DNA from: Gemmatimonadota bacterium | GTDB taxonomy: Bacteria > Latescibacterota > UBA2968 > UBA8231 | DNA: 22,989 nucleotides | NCBI GenBank assembly: GCA_002712305.1 | Contig: PATE01000131.1 | Coordinates: 1 to 22,989 of the forward strand | Direction of reading: 5' to 3' | Shown: positions 7,087-13,816 of the stretch, one piece after another | Position numbering within the stretch: position 1 is the stretch's first letter | Layout of the letters: each line of letters opens with the position of its first letter | Translations under genes and position numbers: made by a program | The notes under the pieces: generated by a model | The model's input: the letters and a program-made list of their open reading frames with translations, nothing else | What the model was told of the DNA's origin: nothing | The model's database searches: none

Positions 7087-7649
7087 CTACAGCGATTCAC
7101 CATAGAGGCCGTAGCGATGCACTGCATCGTACATGGCCACGACGTTCTGTGTAGGTGAATTGTCCTGTAGCTGGTGCGTTGGGGCAAAACAGTAGCCGCT
7201 TCCCGGCATCATCGTCTCCAGGGTCTGGCGACAAACGTCGATCACGGGGACCCTCCCCGAGGCGACGGGCCCTGCCGTACTGATACAGCCGTGGAAGGCC
7301 AGTCGGCAACTGCCCCTTCGTCGGCATCGTGCAATGGGAAGTCGCAGTAATCCCAATAGCCACCCGACTCGTGTTCGATCCAGCGGGTACGTCGACCCCA
7401 GACCGGATCGACGCGCCGGTCAGGCAACTCCGCGTGTAGGCGCGGGCCGGCATATCGACAGGCGACCTCGCGAAAATCGACACCCAATCGCTGTCGCAGC
7501 CCCTCGCTGTCACGCGGGTCGAGACCGAAGTGGGCCTTCAGGCGTGTGTCGATCCCCGGATTCGCGCTGTAGTTGATCGGGACACGATCGGTTTCCTGAT
7601 GCTGCAAGGTCGCCAACACCCGCTCGCGCGAACTCATCGACGAACTCAT
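7087..7649 (-). pseudogene. URO-D (uroporphyrinogen decarboxylase) family gene with internal deletion and frameshift
   Basis: The N-terminal ~118 residues (from ATG 7649) follow the URO-D superfamily opening: Ser-Ser-Arg-Glu-Arg-Val-Leu-Ala-Thr-Leu, a His-Gln-Glu-Thr-Asp-Arg-Val-Pro segment and Gly-Tyr-Trp-Asp-Tyr. Just after Ala-Asp-Trp-Pro (around 7280) the similarity stops, and this frame ends at 7242. The family's C-terminus then appears in another frame from about 7245 to 7087: Met-Pro-Gly-Ser-Gly-Tyr-Cys-Phe-Ala-Pro-Thr-His, then Gln-Asp-Asn-Ser-Pro and Met-Tyr-Asp-Ala. A normal member has about 350 residues, so roughly half is missing. GGGAGG five bases before ATG 7649 shows a formerly good start. 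Such proteins are often corrinoid methyltransferases or of unknown role, not heme enzymes. It lies downstream of the dehydratase on the same strand. Confidence 0.8.
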
Positions 7650-7734
7650 CCCCACCTCCCTTGTCCTGTTCGGTCAAACCTCTACCGGTCAATGAACCCA
7701 ACGGGTCGAGACAGGCAAATCTCACACGCGACCA

Positions 7735-8835
7735 TCAGTAGTCGGCGACCGAGCCATCCACGAGCCGGTTGTCCGGCCACTGGAACCGCTGATCCGGCTG
7801 CTCACCGACTTGCTGCGCCAGCGATTCGTCCATTTCGACACCAAGGCCGGGGCCCTCCGGTAGATTCACAAACCCCTCTTCGTCCATCGTCCACGTCTTG
7901 GTGGCGACCCCCTCGGCCATCTGCGACGTGTATCCCTCGTGGATGAGGAAGAACGGGACCGAGGCGGCCACGTGCAGACTGGCTGTCAGACCGAGGTAGG
8001 ACATGGTGCAATGGGGTGCGATCGGCACGTGGTGCGCTTCGGCCAATGCGGCGACCTTCTTCATCTGCGTGATCCCCCCTCCGTGGCCACAATCAGGCTG
8101 CAAGATGTCGATGACCTGGGCCTCCAGGATCTCGCGAACCTCCCAGATGCCGCGGTCGCGTTCGCCCGTGGCCAGGGGAACAGGAACCTCTTCGCGCACG
8201 CGTCGCATCACTTCGATGTTGCCCGGTACCCAGGCCTCCTCCAGAAACAGCAGGTCGTCGGATTTGAGATGCCCGGCAAACTGTCGCACCAGAGGGGGCG
8301 GCAACATGGAGTGGGCATCGAACATGACCGCTCCGTCCGGTCCGACCTTGGCCCGGGCCTGGCGAATCCGCTCGACGAGGGCCTCAACGTCGGCTGGTGA
8401 GCCCGTGTGGTAGTGGGCCGCTCCCGGGCTGATCTTGAGCGCCTTCGCGCTTGGATACATCCAGATCTTGTCACGACACGGTCCGCCCAGAAGGCGATAA
8501 ACCGGTACCCCATGAAGTTTCCCGGCAATATCCCACAGGGCCATGTCGATGCCTGAGATGACATGGGTCATCAGACCACCACCCCGGAGATTCCGATGGG
8601 ATCGATACATCCGCTGCCAGAGGTGTTCCACTCGAGTGGGATTCTCACCAACGATCATCTCACCCATCGATTCGGCCAGCTGGCAGGCGACGGGCGTGTT
8701 CATGTTGTTGATCTCGCCCCAACCGACGATCCCTACCGAGGTCTCCAGCTTCACATACCCCTTTCGACCCGCATTGATCGCCCTCAGATGGGTAACACGA
8801 ATGCTTGACGCGCGGTCCTCGACAGGATCAGCCAT
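7735..8835 (-). CDS. Mandelate racemase/muconate lactonizing enzyme family dehydratase
   Basis: A 366-residue enolase-superfamily enzyme with an N-terminal capping domain (to ~125) and a modified TIM barrel. Barrel residues fit acid-sugar dehydratases: Asp173 with His175 in Phe-Asp-Ala-His, Glu199 or Glu200 in Phe-Leu-Glu-Glu-Ala-Trp, Glu225 in Thr-Gly-Glu-Arg, and His275 in Ala-Pro-His-Cys. The Asp-x-His and Gly-Glu-Arg pattern is that of the galactonate/mannonate dehydratase group, which removes water from aldonic acids to give 2-keto-3-deoxy acids. The exact sugar acid is not predictable. It is probably the first gene of a two-gene minus-strand unit with the broken URO-D gene 85 bases downstream. 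A tandem 20-bp repeat lies 19-59 bases upstream of its start and may be its operator. Confidence 0.88.
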   Translation of the reverse strand: MADPVEDRASSIRVTHLRAINAGRKGYVKLETSVGIVGWGEINNMNTPVACQLAESMGEMIVGENPTRVEHLWQRMYRSHRNLRGGGLMTHVISGIDMALWDIAGKLHGVPVYRLLGGPCRDKIWMYPSAKALKISPGAAHYHTGSPADVEALVERIRQARAKVGPDGAVMFDAHSMLPPPLVRQFAGHLKSDDLLFLEEAWVPGNIEVMRRVREEVPVPLATGERDRGIWEVREILEAQVIDILQPDCGHGGGITQMKKVAALAEAHHVPIAPHCTMSYLGLTASLHVAASVPFFLIHEGYTSQMAEGVATKTWTMDEEGFVNLPEGPGLGVEMDESLAQQVGEQPDQRFQWPDNRLVDGSVADY

Positions 8836-8853
8836 GTGAAGCTCCAGGAAATC

Positions 8854-8894
8854 GACGTGAAAATCGGGTATTTGACGTGAGAATACGGGTGTTT
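8854..8894. repeat. Tandem 20/21-bp imperfect direct repeat upstream of the dehydratase (operator candidate)
   Basis: Two abutting copies lie at 8854-8873 and 8874-8894, both beginning GACGTGA and containing CGGGT(A/G)TTT. They differ by two substitutions and one inserted base. They lie 19 to 59 bases upstream of the minus-strand dehydratase start at 8835, about two helical turns apart, as expected for a regulator binding two sites on one DNA face. No regulator gene is next to it. Confidence 0.5.
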
Positions 8895-8961
8895 GAGGGC
8901 AAACTAGCCGCCGCCGCCTTCAACACAAGGGTGCGGAAGGCGCACAGTGCATCCGTTAAAG

Positions 8962-9052
8962 GGGGTAAGGGGACATTCCCGTGCACGGGATACCCCGGTG
9001 GATTTGGGGCATCTGCCCTGAATACCGCCCTCCTTCCACCCAAACAAGGAGG
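8962..9052 (+). promoter_or_regulatory. Structured leader: consecutive hairpins ending in a Shine-Dalgarno-sequestering stem
   Basis: Three adjoining foldable units. (1) GGGGTA 8962-8967 pairs with TACCCC 8991-8996 around a hairpin TCCCG-TGCA-CGGGA at 8977-8990. (2) GGTGG 8997-9001 pairs with CCGCC 9025-9029 (one G-U) around GGGC-ATCT-GCCC at 9007-9018. (3) CCTCCTT 9029-9035 pairs perfectly with AAGGAGG 9046-9052, the Shine-Dalgarno of the 14-codon ORF at 9060. Position 9029 is shared by units 2 and 3, so they could compete. A further hairpin, GTGCG-GAAGG-CGCAC, lies at 8931-8945. I recognise no known riboswitch class. GC-rich DNA forms hairpins by chance, so unit 3 is the best-supported part. 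Confidence 0.5.
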
Positions 9053-9059
9053 TTTCCGA

Positions 9060-9104
9060 ATGTCGCGTAACGATTGCCTGACTCTGTCGAGGCGCCAGGG
9101 CTAA
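9060..9104 (+). CDS. 14-residue micropeptide or leader peptide ORF
   Basis: ATG to TAA encodes MSRNDCLTLSRRQG. The Shine-Dalgarno AAGGAGG at 9046-9052, seven bases before ATG, is one of the best in the window, yet it forms the 3' arm of a perfect 7-bp stem. An intrinsic terminator follows 37 bases after the stop. Strong initiation site, short frame and terminator together suggest either a leader peptide for attenuation of the cluster from 9338 or a small independent gene. No run of one amino acid points to classical amino-acid attenuation; the peptide has one Cys and a basic Ser-Arg-Arg-Gln-Gly end. I do not recognise the sequence. Confidence 0.45.
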   Translation: MSRNDCLTLSRRQG

Positions 9105-9140
9105 CACAGCCTGATTCGTGCCCGCAGAGTCACAAGGGCA

Positions 9141-9180
9141 GAAGGGGGTCGCCTCAATCGAGGCGGCTCCCTTTCTTTAT
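9141..9180 (+). terminator. Intrinsic terminator after the 14-codon ORF
   Basis: A 15-bp stem with a four-base AATC loop (9156-9159): CGCCTC 9150-9155 pairs with GAGGCG 9160-9165, and the stem extends outward through 9141-9149 with 9166-9174 including three G-U pairs. It is followed by a T-rich stretch (TTTCTTTATT) on the plus strand only. No large plus-strand gene ends upstream, so it must end a short transcript from 8836-9140 or act as an attenuator. Confidence 0.65.
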
Positions 9181-9284
9181 TCTCCGAAATTTCTTTACAT
9201 AGTGAGACTGTAACTTTGCCGTAACTCCCTGGATAATATGAGTCTTCCGCAGTTTTGGTTGACCCCAGAGATCAGATCCAGAGC

Positions 9285-9320
9285 CGAGATCCGGACGCAG
9301 ATCGAGATCCGGACGCAGAT
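9285..9320. repeat. Perfect 18-bp tandem duplication
   Basis: The unit CGAGATCCGGACGCAGAT occurs twice without change at 9285-9302 and 9303-9320, just upstream of the ankyrin gene. A decayed partial copy may precede it (around 9268-9284). The unit is a multiple of three. The only plus-strand reading through it is an unsupported 35-codon frame at 9238-9345. Exact identity suggests a recent slippage event. Confidence 0.8.
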
Positions 9321-9337
9321 GACGACGAGTTCGATCG

Positions 9338-9550
9338 ATGACTGAATGGGCAGGCGTCGGCCTGTTGCGCGCAGCCAAGAATGGCAATGCCCGCAATGTC
9401 CGCCTCATGCTCACCCGTGGCTTCGATGTGAATGCCGCGGATGAGACAGGGGCGACGGCGCTGATGCACTCCGCCAACAATGGCCACCTTGAGTCCGCTC
9501 AAGCACTGCTTGAAGCTGGGGCAGATGCCGAGGATCGCGCGATTGGATGA
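9338..9550 (+). CDS. Small ankyrin-repeat protein
   Basis: A 70-residue product with two ankyrin repeats. The first runs Gly-Leu-Leu-Arg-Ala-Ala-Lys-Asn-Gly-Asn through Phe-Asp-Val-Asn-Ala-Ala-Asp-Glu; the second runs Gly-Ala-Thr-Ala-Leu-Met-His-Ser-Ala-Asn-Asn-Gly-His-Leu through Leu-Leu-Glu-Ala-Gly-Ala-Asp. Ankyrin repeats bind proteins; two is a minimal number. There is no signal peptide. The end overlaps the start of the TPR gene by about 26 bases in another frame, so this could be the N-terminal domain of a formerly continuous ankyrin-membrane-TPR protein split by a frameshift. No clear Shine-Dalgarno precedes ATG 9338; GATAAT at 9232-9237 is a weak -10 candidate. Confidence 0.6.
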   Translation: MTEWAGVGLLRAAKNGNARNVRLMLTRGFDVNAADETGATALMHSANNGHLESAQALLEAGADAEDRAIG

Positions 9551-10868
9551 GTCCGCCGCCACCATCCGTCGTGTCCTGCGCAATCTTTCGCTCGGGCTGA
9601 CGGGACTCACCGTTGTCCTCACCATCATCTCGGGCCCCGCAGGTCCTGCTGGTCTTGACGCCCTTTCGGTGTTGCGTACGCCTCTCATGTTGGCCAGCGT
9701 AGCCGGCTGGGTCGCCTACGTGGCCGTGCGTTCGGTGATCGGGGCTCGCTCTCAACAACGCGGATCCAGAGAAACGATGACCGTCGAGGGGCCTGCGGAG
9801 GAATTGGTCCAGAAGGCGACGGCCATCAGTCTCTCACAGCAACCCGACCACGAGCCTGGCGGAGAGGCTGAAAAGAGCTACGAGCAGGCCGAATCGTTCT
9901 ATTCGACGTATCAGTACCCCGCCGCGGCCGAGCAATACGCCGCTTCTGTGGAGGCCCGCCCAACGCTACCGGGTTATCTGAGCTGGGGGGCGGCGCTGAT
10001 CAACTGCTCCGATTTCGGCCAGGCAGAGGAAGTGTTGAGCATCGGTCTACAGATGGCGACGCGCCTCGAACGGAAGGACTTCCGTGCCGCTTGCCTGGCG
10101 AATCTCGCCGTCGTGCGCAATCGTCTCGGTCGCATTGATGCAGCTCAGACTACCTGCGAAGAGGCGCTGGACCTGTTTCGCATGATCGGAGATAGCCACG
10201 GCCAGGCGGATGTGACCCTGACCCTTGGCGCGGTGCACAGTCATCGTGCTGAATTCGACCAGGCGGGGGCGGCCTATGAGGCGGCTCTGAAGCGTTTTCA
10301 AGCTGTCGGCAATGATGTGGGGAAAGCCAATGCCCGTGGAAACATGGGCAATCTAGCCATGCAACACGAAGAACTGGAAGAGGCCCTGTCCCATCATAGG
10401 GTGGCACTGAAACTGCACGAACAGGTCGGCAATCCACTGGGCCGGGCAAATGCTCTGGCCAACATCGGCAATGTCCGGTTTCGCATGGGGCGACCGAAGG
10501 AGGCGCGTCAATCCTACGATGCGGCGCTCGAGATCTATCGCCAGATCGAAGTACCCCTGGGATTGGCGAGTGTCCTGGGCAATCTGGGCAATGTGCTGTT
10601 TCGGACGGGCGAACACGATGAAGCGCTGCAGACCTACGAGCAGACCCTTGAGGTCCATCGGCGTATTGGCAATGTCCTGGGGCAGGCAAACACGCTGACC
10701 AACACGGGTAGTCTGCTGTCGAGAATGGAGCGACGCGGCGAGGCGCTGGAGGCACTGCACGAGGCGCGTCGATTGTTCGAGAGGGTTGAGGCTCGGACTC
10801 GGGGCGCTCAGGCTGCCGCCTCCCTGATCGAAAAGCTCGAGCGTGCCGAAGTGTCCGATGGGAACTGA
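9525..10868 (+). CDS. Membrane-anchored tetratricopeptide repeat (TPR) protein
   Basis: 447 residues from ATG 9525 (TTG 9543 is an alternative start). The N-terminal ~75 residues hold two hydrophobic segments, Leu-Ser-Leu-Gly-Leu-Thr-Gly-Leu-Thr-Val-Val-Leu and Leu-Met-Leu-Ala-Ser-Val-Ala-Gly-Trp-Val-Ala-Tyr-Val, likely two membrane helices. A polar linker follows, then about eight TPR units. The last five or six have the 40-residue LGN/kinesin-light-chain-like spacing with Gly-Asn, Leu-Gly-x-Ala, Asn-x-Gly-Asn and Ala-Leu positions; at DNA level, Gly-Asn-type codons recur every 120 bases near 10308, 10428, 10548 and 10668. Such arrays are protein-binding scaffolds. It overlaps the ankyrin gene upstream and the PhyH gene downstream (11 bases), indicating one operon. 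No enzymatic domain is visible. Confidence 0.82.
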   Translation: MPRIARLDESAATIRRVLRNLSLGLTGLTVVLTIISGPAGPAGLDALSVLRTPLMLASVAGWVAYVAVRSVIGARSQQRGSRETMTVEGPAEELVQKATAISLSQQPDHEPGGEAEKSYEQAESFYSTYQYPAAAEQYAASVEARPTLPGYLSWGAALINCSDFGQAEEVLSIGLQMATRLERKDFRAACLANLAVVRNRLGRIDAAQTTCEEALDLFRMIGDSHGQADVTLTLGAVHSHRAEFDQAGAAYEAALKRFQAVGNDVGKANARGNMGNLAMQHEELEEALSHHRVALKLHEQVGNPLGRANALANIGNVRFRMGRPKEARQSYDAALEIYRQIEVPLGLASVLGNLGNVLFRTGEHDEALQTYEQTLEVHRRIGNVLGQANTLTNTGSLLSRMERRGEALEALHEARRLFERVEARTRGAQAAASLIEKLERAEVSDGN

Positions 10869-11616
10869 GACCTGCCTGACCCCCGAGCAGATCCGTCATT
10901 TCCGCCACAACGGATACCTGAAGCTGCCAACCCTTCTGCCGGCTGAACGGGTCGAACAGCTACGTCGGGCCGTGACCCAGGACGTGAAGGACGCCGTCGA
11001 TCCGGTGGTGCGGGACTCGGATGACAGGGTCGTGCGTCTGTCCAAGCTGTTGGACCGTGATCCCATCTTTCGCCAGAGTGTCACCGACGATCGTGTTCTG
11101 GAGCTCCTGAGCGGTCTTCTAGGGCCGCATATCGAGATGGTGCACAATCGGCACAATCATGCCACACTCAATCTGGCCCATCGCAATACGGACCACTTCC
11201 ACCGAGATGTCGTCCAATGGAGCCGGAGCATCGTGACCATCATCTTCTATCTCGAGGAGACCCACCTCGACAACGGCTGCACTCAGCTGATTCCCGGTAC
11301 GCATTTGCTGCCTGGTGTGGACGTGCTGCACAGGATCGATGAGAACGAGTGGGTTGCTGCCGCCAAACTGGGTGGTCAGGCGATTCCCGTACCCATGCCG
11401 GCGGGGGGCATGCTGGCCATCGACAGCCTCGTCTTTCACCGGGCAGGCCCAAATCAGACCGACGATACACGAATGAGCATGACGATCGGTTATCGAAGTG
11501 TCGACGAACTGGCCAGTGTCGACGATCCTACAACCGAACTGGTTCTGGGACGCCGGGGGTATATGGGCAATGACGGTCGATCAAGAAATGACGGGGACGA
11601 GCGGACGACCCGATGA
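10858..11616 (+). CDS. Phytanoyl-CoA dioxygenase (PhyH) family Fe(II)/2-oxoglutarate oxygenase
   Basis: 252 residues from ATG 10858, overlapping the TPR stop by 11 bases; an in-frame GTG at 10843 would add five residues. Visible are the opening Leu-Thr-Pro-Glu-Gln-Ile-x-x-Phe-x-x-Asn-Gly-Tyr, the iron-binding His115-x-Asp117 in His-Phe-His-Arg-Asp, the distal His194 in Leu-Val-Phe-His-Arg-Ala-Gly, and Arg205 for 2-oxoglutarate. The Asp-Asn-Gly-Cys-Thr-Gln-Leu-Ile-Pro-Gly-Thr-His segment (138-149) is typical. All metal ligands are present, so it should be active. PhyH enzymes hydroxylate small molecules, and many environmental paralogues have no known substrate. Its place between two repeat proteins is unusual for a metabolic enzyme. 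Confidence 0.9.
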   Translation: MGTETCLTPEQIRHFRHNGYLKLPTLLPAERVEQLRRAVTQDVKDAVDPVVRDSDDRVVRLSKLLDRDPIFRQSVTDDRVLELLSGLLGPHIEMVHNRHNHATLNLAHRNTDHFHRDVVQWSRSIVTIIFYLEETHLDNGCTQLIPGTHLLPGVDVLHRIDENEWVAAAKLGGQAIPVPMPAGGMLAIDSLVFHRAGPNQTDDTRMSMTIGYRSVDELASVDDPTTELVLGRRGYMGNDGRSRNDGDERTTR

Positions 11617-11626
11617 GGGCGACCCC

Positions 11627-12712
11627 ATGAGGATGGCATTGATGAGATGGTCGGGATGGATGATATGTGTGGGAGTTCTGCTGGCGACCACAGCCGACGC
11701 CGAGCCTTTCGGGGGTCTCAGCTGGGAACAACGTTGGGACATCGCCGACAGCCTCGATCAAAGCAGCCGTCAGGCGGTACAGACCGGTGACTATCAAGGC
11801 GCACTCCGTCTGATTGACGCGGCCCTGTTGGCCCATCCGGCGCACTACCGTTCGTGGCTGAATCGATGGAATCTGCAATTGCGGCGTGGGCTGGAGCAGG
11901 GGCTTTCGCATGAAGAACTGGTGGCCTCGATTACGGCCGATCTGCGCAAGGTGGAAGCGGCAGATCCCAATGCAGATCAGGCCTACGTCCTCAGCTTCGC
12001 CGACGGTCGACTCTTTCAGCTGACGGGGGACTCAACACATCTTGAGCGGCGAACGCAGAGGCTGACCCTCCATCTTGCCGAACAACCTGACACGCCGCGA
12101 GCCTTCGATTTTCACCTTTCGCTGGCCAAGTGGGCGGTGTCAGACGAGCAAGCGCGTGAGCACTTTCGGGTGGCGCAGAGCATGGCCACCACGCCAGGTC
12201 GGCGCCGCGAATGGAGTCAGGCCGCTCTCGAACGTGGCATCGCCCATCCCCGTTTTCTCGACGATGATGACTTGAAGGCGGCCCTGACGCAGTGGCACTC
12301 CACGCTGGCCTTCATCACCGATGAGGGCAACCGAGTGCGCGAAGAAGCCAATCTCGTCGTCTGGCATGGTCGAGTGTCGACGGTGAGGGGTGATACCGCC
12401 GTCGTTGCCCATCTCGTCGATGCCTTCGCCCATCTGCGTCGCAAGCTGCTGACCCATGAGGAACAGATCGTGAAGCGAGGCTGGCAGGCGCCGGTGGGCC
12501 CCTTCGCCATCCTGGACAGTCGGGCTGAGGCGATGCACGGTGATCTGGAGATGCTTCGTGGTGATCGCGAGGCCGCCGAGCAACACTTCCGAAGAGCCTG
12601 GCAGATCATCGGCCCTATCGTGGAGCAGTGGGATCGTAGTCGAGACGTGCTCGCAGGTGAGCATCTCCGACAACTTCGGCAGCGCCTACTGCCCTACGTT
12701 TCCCAGCGCTGA
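11627..12712 (+). CDS. Secreted or periplasmic TPR-like helical repeat protein
   Basis: 361 residues from ATG 11627, ten bases after the PhyH stop, with GAGGG seven to eight bases upstream. Residues 1-25 form a signal peptide: Met-Arg-Met, a hydrophobic core (Trp-Met-Ile-Cys-Val-Gly-Val-Leu-Leu-Ala) and an Ala-Asp-Ala cleavage site before Glu-Pro. The mature part is all-helical, with TPR-like pairs, for example Ala-Val-Gln-Thr-Gly-Asp-Tyr-Gln-Gly-Ala-Leu-Arg-Leu-Ile near residue 55 and Leu-Arg-Gly-Asp-Arg-Glu-Ala-Ala-Glu-Gln-His near 305. I do not recognise a specific family. With the membrane TPR protein it would put repeat scaffolds on both sides of the inner membrane. Confidence 0.75.
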   Translation: MRMALMRWSGWMICVGVLLATTADAEPFGGLSWEQRWDIADSLDQSSRQAVQTGDYQGALRLIDAALLAHPAHYRSWLNRWNLQLRRGLEQGLSHEELVASITADLRKVEAADPNADQAYVLSFADGRLFQLTGDSTHLERRTQRLTLHLAEQPDTPRAFDFHLSLAKWAVSDEQAREHFRVAQSMATTPGRRREWSQAALERGIAHPRFLDDDDLKAALTQWHSTLAFITDEGNRVREEANLVVWHGRVSTVRGDTAVVAHLVDAFAHLRRKLLTHEEQIVKRGWQAPVGPFAILDSRAEAMHGDLEMLRGDREAAEQHFRRAWQIIGPIVEQWDRSRDVLAGEHLRQLRQRLLPYVSQR

Positions 12713-12756
12713 GACACATGTCCTCGCGGCGCGTTTGTCCGCGGCCAGGCGCTTGA

Positions 12757-13782
12757 TCAGAACGAAACCATCGCTTTGACGACACCACTTTCGGGTGCCA
12801 ACCAGGAACCGAAGATCTCCACCACATCGTCATAGCTGGCGCGATGCGTGATCCACGGTGTCGTGTCGACTTCGCCCGATTCCATCAGGGCCAGGATTCG
12901 CCGGAATTCGGTGGCCGTGCTGTTCCTGCTGGCCAGCAAACTGAGTTCTCGGCGGTGGAATTCCGGATTCTCGAAGTGAATTTTCTCCAGCTGAAAACCG
13001 ACGAAGACGAGACGCCCGCCGCTGGCTGGAAAGGCCAGTGACGTTTCCATCGATGCGTGGTAGCCTGTGCAGTCGAAGACACATGTGGGCAGGTCGCCAC
13101 CCAGGTGCTGTCGCAGGTCACCGACCGTCGCCGGGCCATCCACACCGGGTGTGAGAGAAGCGGTGATGTCGAAGTGTGCCTCGGCGAATCCGCGGCGACC
13201 GGCATCCAATTCGAGTAGATGTACGCGACCTCCCGCCAGACGGGCGAATTGGGCCGTCGCGAGTCCGATGGGACCGGCGCCGACGACGAGGACCGCCTCT
13301 CCGGCTTGAATCCCGGCTCTGCCGACGGCATGTGCGCCGATACCGAGGGTTTCCACCAGAGCGAGTTGCTCCAGTTCAAGCTCTTCAGATCGATGCAGCT
13401 TGATCGCTGGCATGTCGATGATCTCGCGCATGCCCCCGTCCGTATGGACACCCAGGACACGGAGGGACTCACAACAGTTGTAGCGGCCTGAGCGGCAGGG
13501 CTGGCAAGTCCCACATTCCAGATACGGCTCGACGGCCACATGGTCACCGACGGCCAGATGCTGCACGTCATCACCAATGGCCACGACCTCAGCACCCAGT
13601 TCGTGCCCGAGAATCCTCGGATACGCAAAGAAGGGCTGGCGGCCATTGAAAGCATGCAAGTCCGTTCCACAGATGCCCACGCGATGGATGCGCACGGTGG
13701 CGTGGCCAGCTGCAGGCGCTCCAGGTTCTTCGGTCTGCGTGCGTTCAAAGTGGCCCGGTTCAGACAACAGCAAGGTCTTCAC
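12757..13782 (-). CDS. Zinc-dependent medium-chain alcohol/polyol dehydrogenase
   Basis: 341 residues from GTG 13782, chosen because the conserved MDR opening (Lys-Thr-Leu-Leu-Leu) starts there, 34 bases after the upstream stop, with GGAG 12 bases before it. Catalytic zinc ligands Cys38 (Gly-Ile-Cys-Gly-Thr-Asp) and His60-Glu61 (Gly-His-Glu) are present, as are four structural-zinc cysteines at 90, 93, 96 and 104. The NAD(P)-binding Val-Gly-Ala-Gly-Pro-Ile-Gly-Leu lies near 166-173. The closest types are sorbitol, threonine and galactitol dehydrogenases, oxidising a secondary alcohol of a polyol or sugar acid. It is the last gene of the minus-strand set with the reductase and the sialidase-like gene, so a sugar-derived substrate is likely; which one is not visible. 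Confidence 0.88.
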   Translation of the reverse strand: MKTLLLSEPGHFERTQTEEPGAPAAGHATVRIHRVGICGTDLHAFNGRQPFFAYPRILGHELGAEVVAIGDDVQHLAVGDHVAVEPYLECGTCQPCRSGRYNCCESLRVLGVHTDGGMREIIDMPAIKLHRSEELELEQLALVETLGIGAHAVGRAGIQAGEAVLVVGAGPIGLATAQFARLAGGRVHLLELDAGRRGFAEAHFDITASLTPGVDGPATVGDLRQHLGGDLPTCVFDCTGYHASMETSLAFPASGGRLVFVGFQLEKIHFENPEFHRRELSLLASRNSTATEFRRILALMESGEVDTTPWITHRASYDDVVEIFGSWLAPESGVVKAMVSF

Positions 13783-13816
13783 GTCGTGGATGGTCTCCGT
13801 TTTCGTGGATTCGAAG

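Noticed and set aside
8897-8904. GGGCAAAC resembling a conserved piece of the GEMM (c-di-GMP) riboswitch.
   Set aside because: The other conserved segments, such as GACGCAAAGCC and the second helix with its receptor, are not present downstream, so it is a chance octamer.
8931-8945. GTGCG-GGAAGG-like hairpin recalling the SRP RNA apical loop.
   Set aside because: The asymmetric internal loop sequence (AGCAGCC type) and the flanking helix are absent.
9238-9345. A 35-codon frame through the 18-bp duplication.
   Set aside because: It has no Shine-Dalgarno, overlaps the ankyrin start, and its sequence is just the translated repeat.
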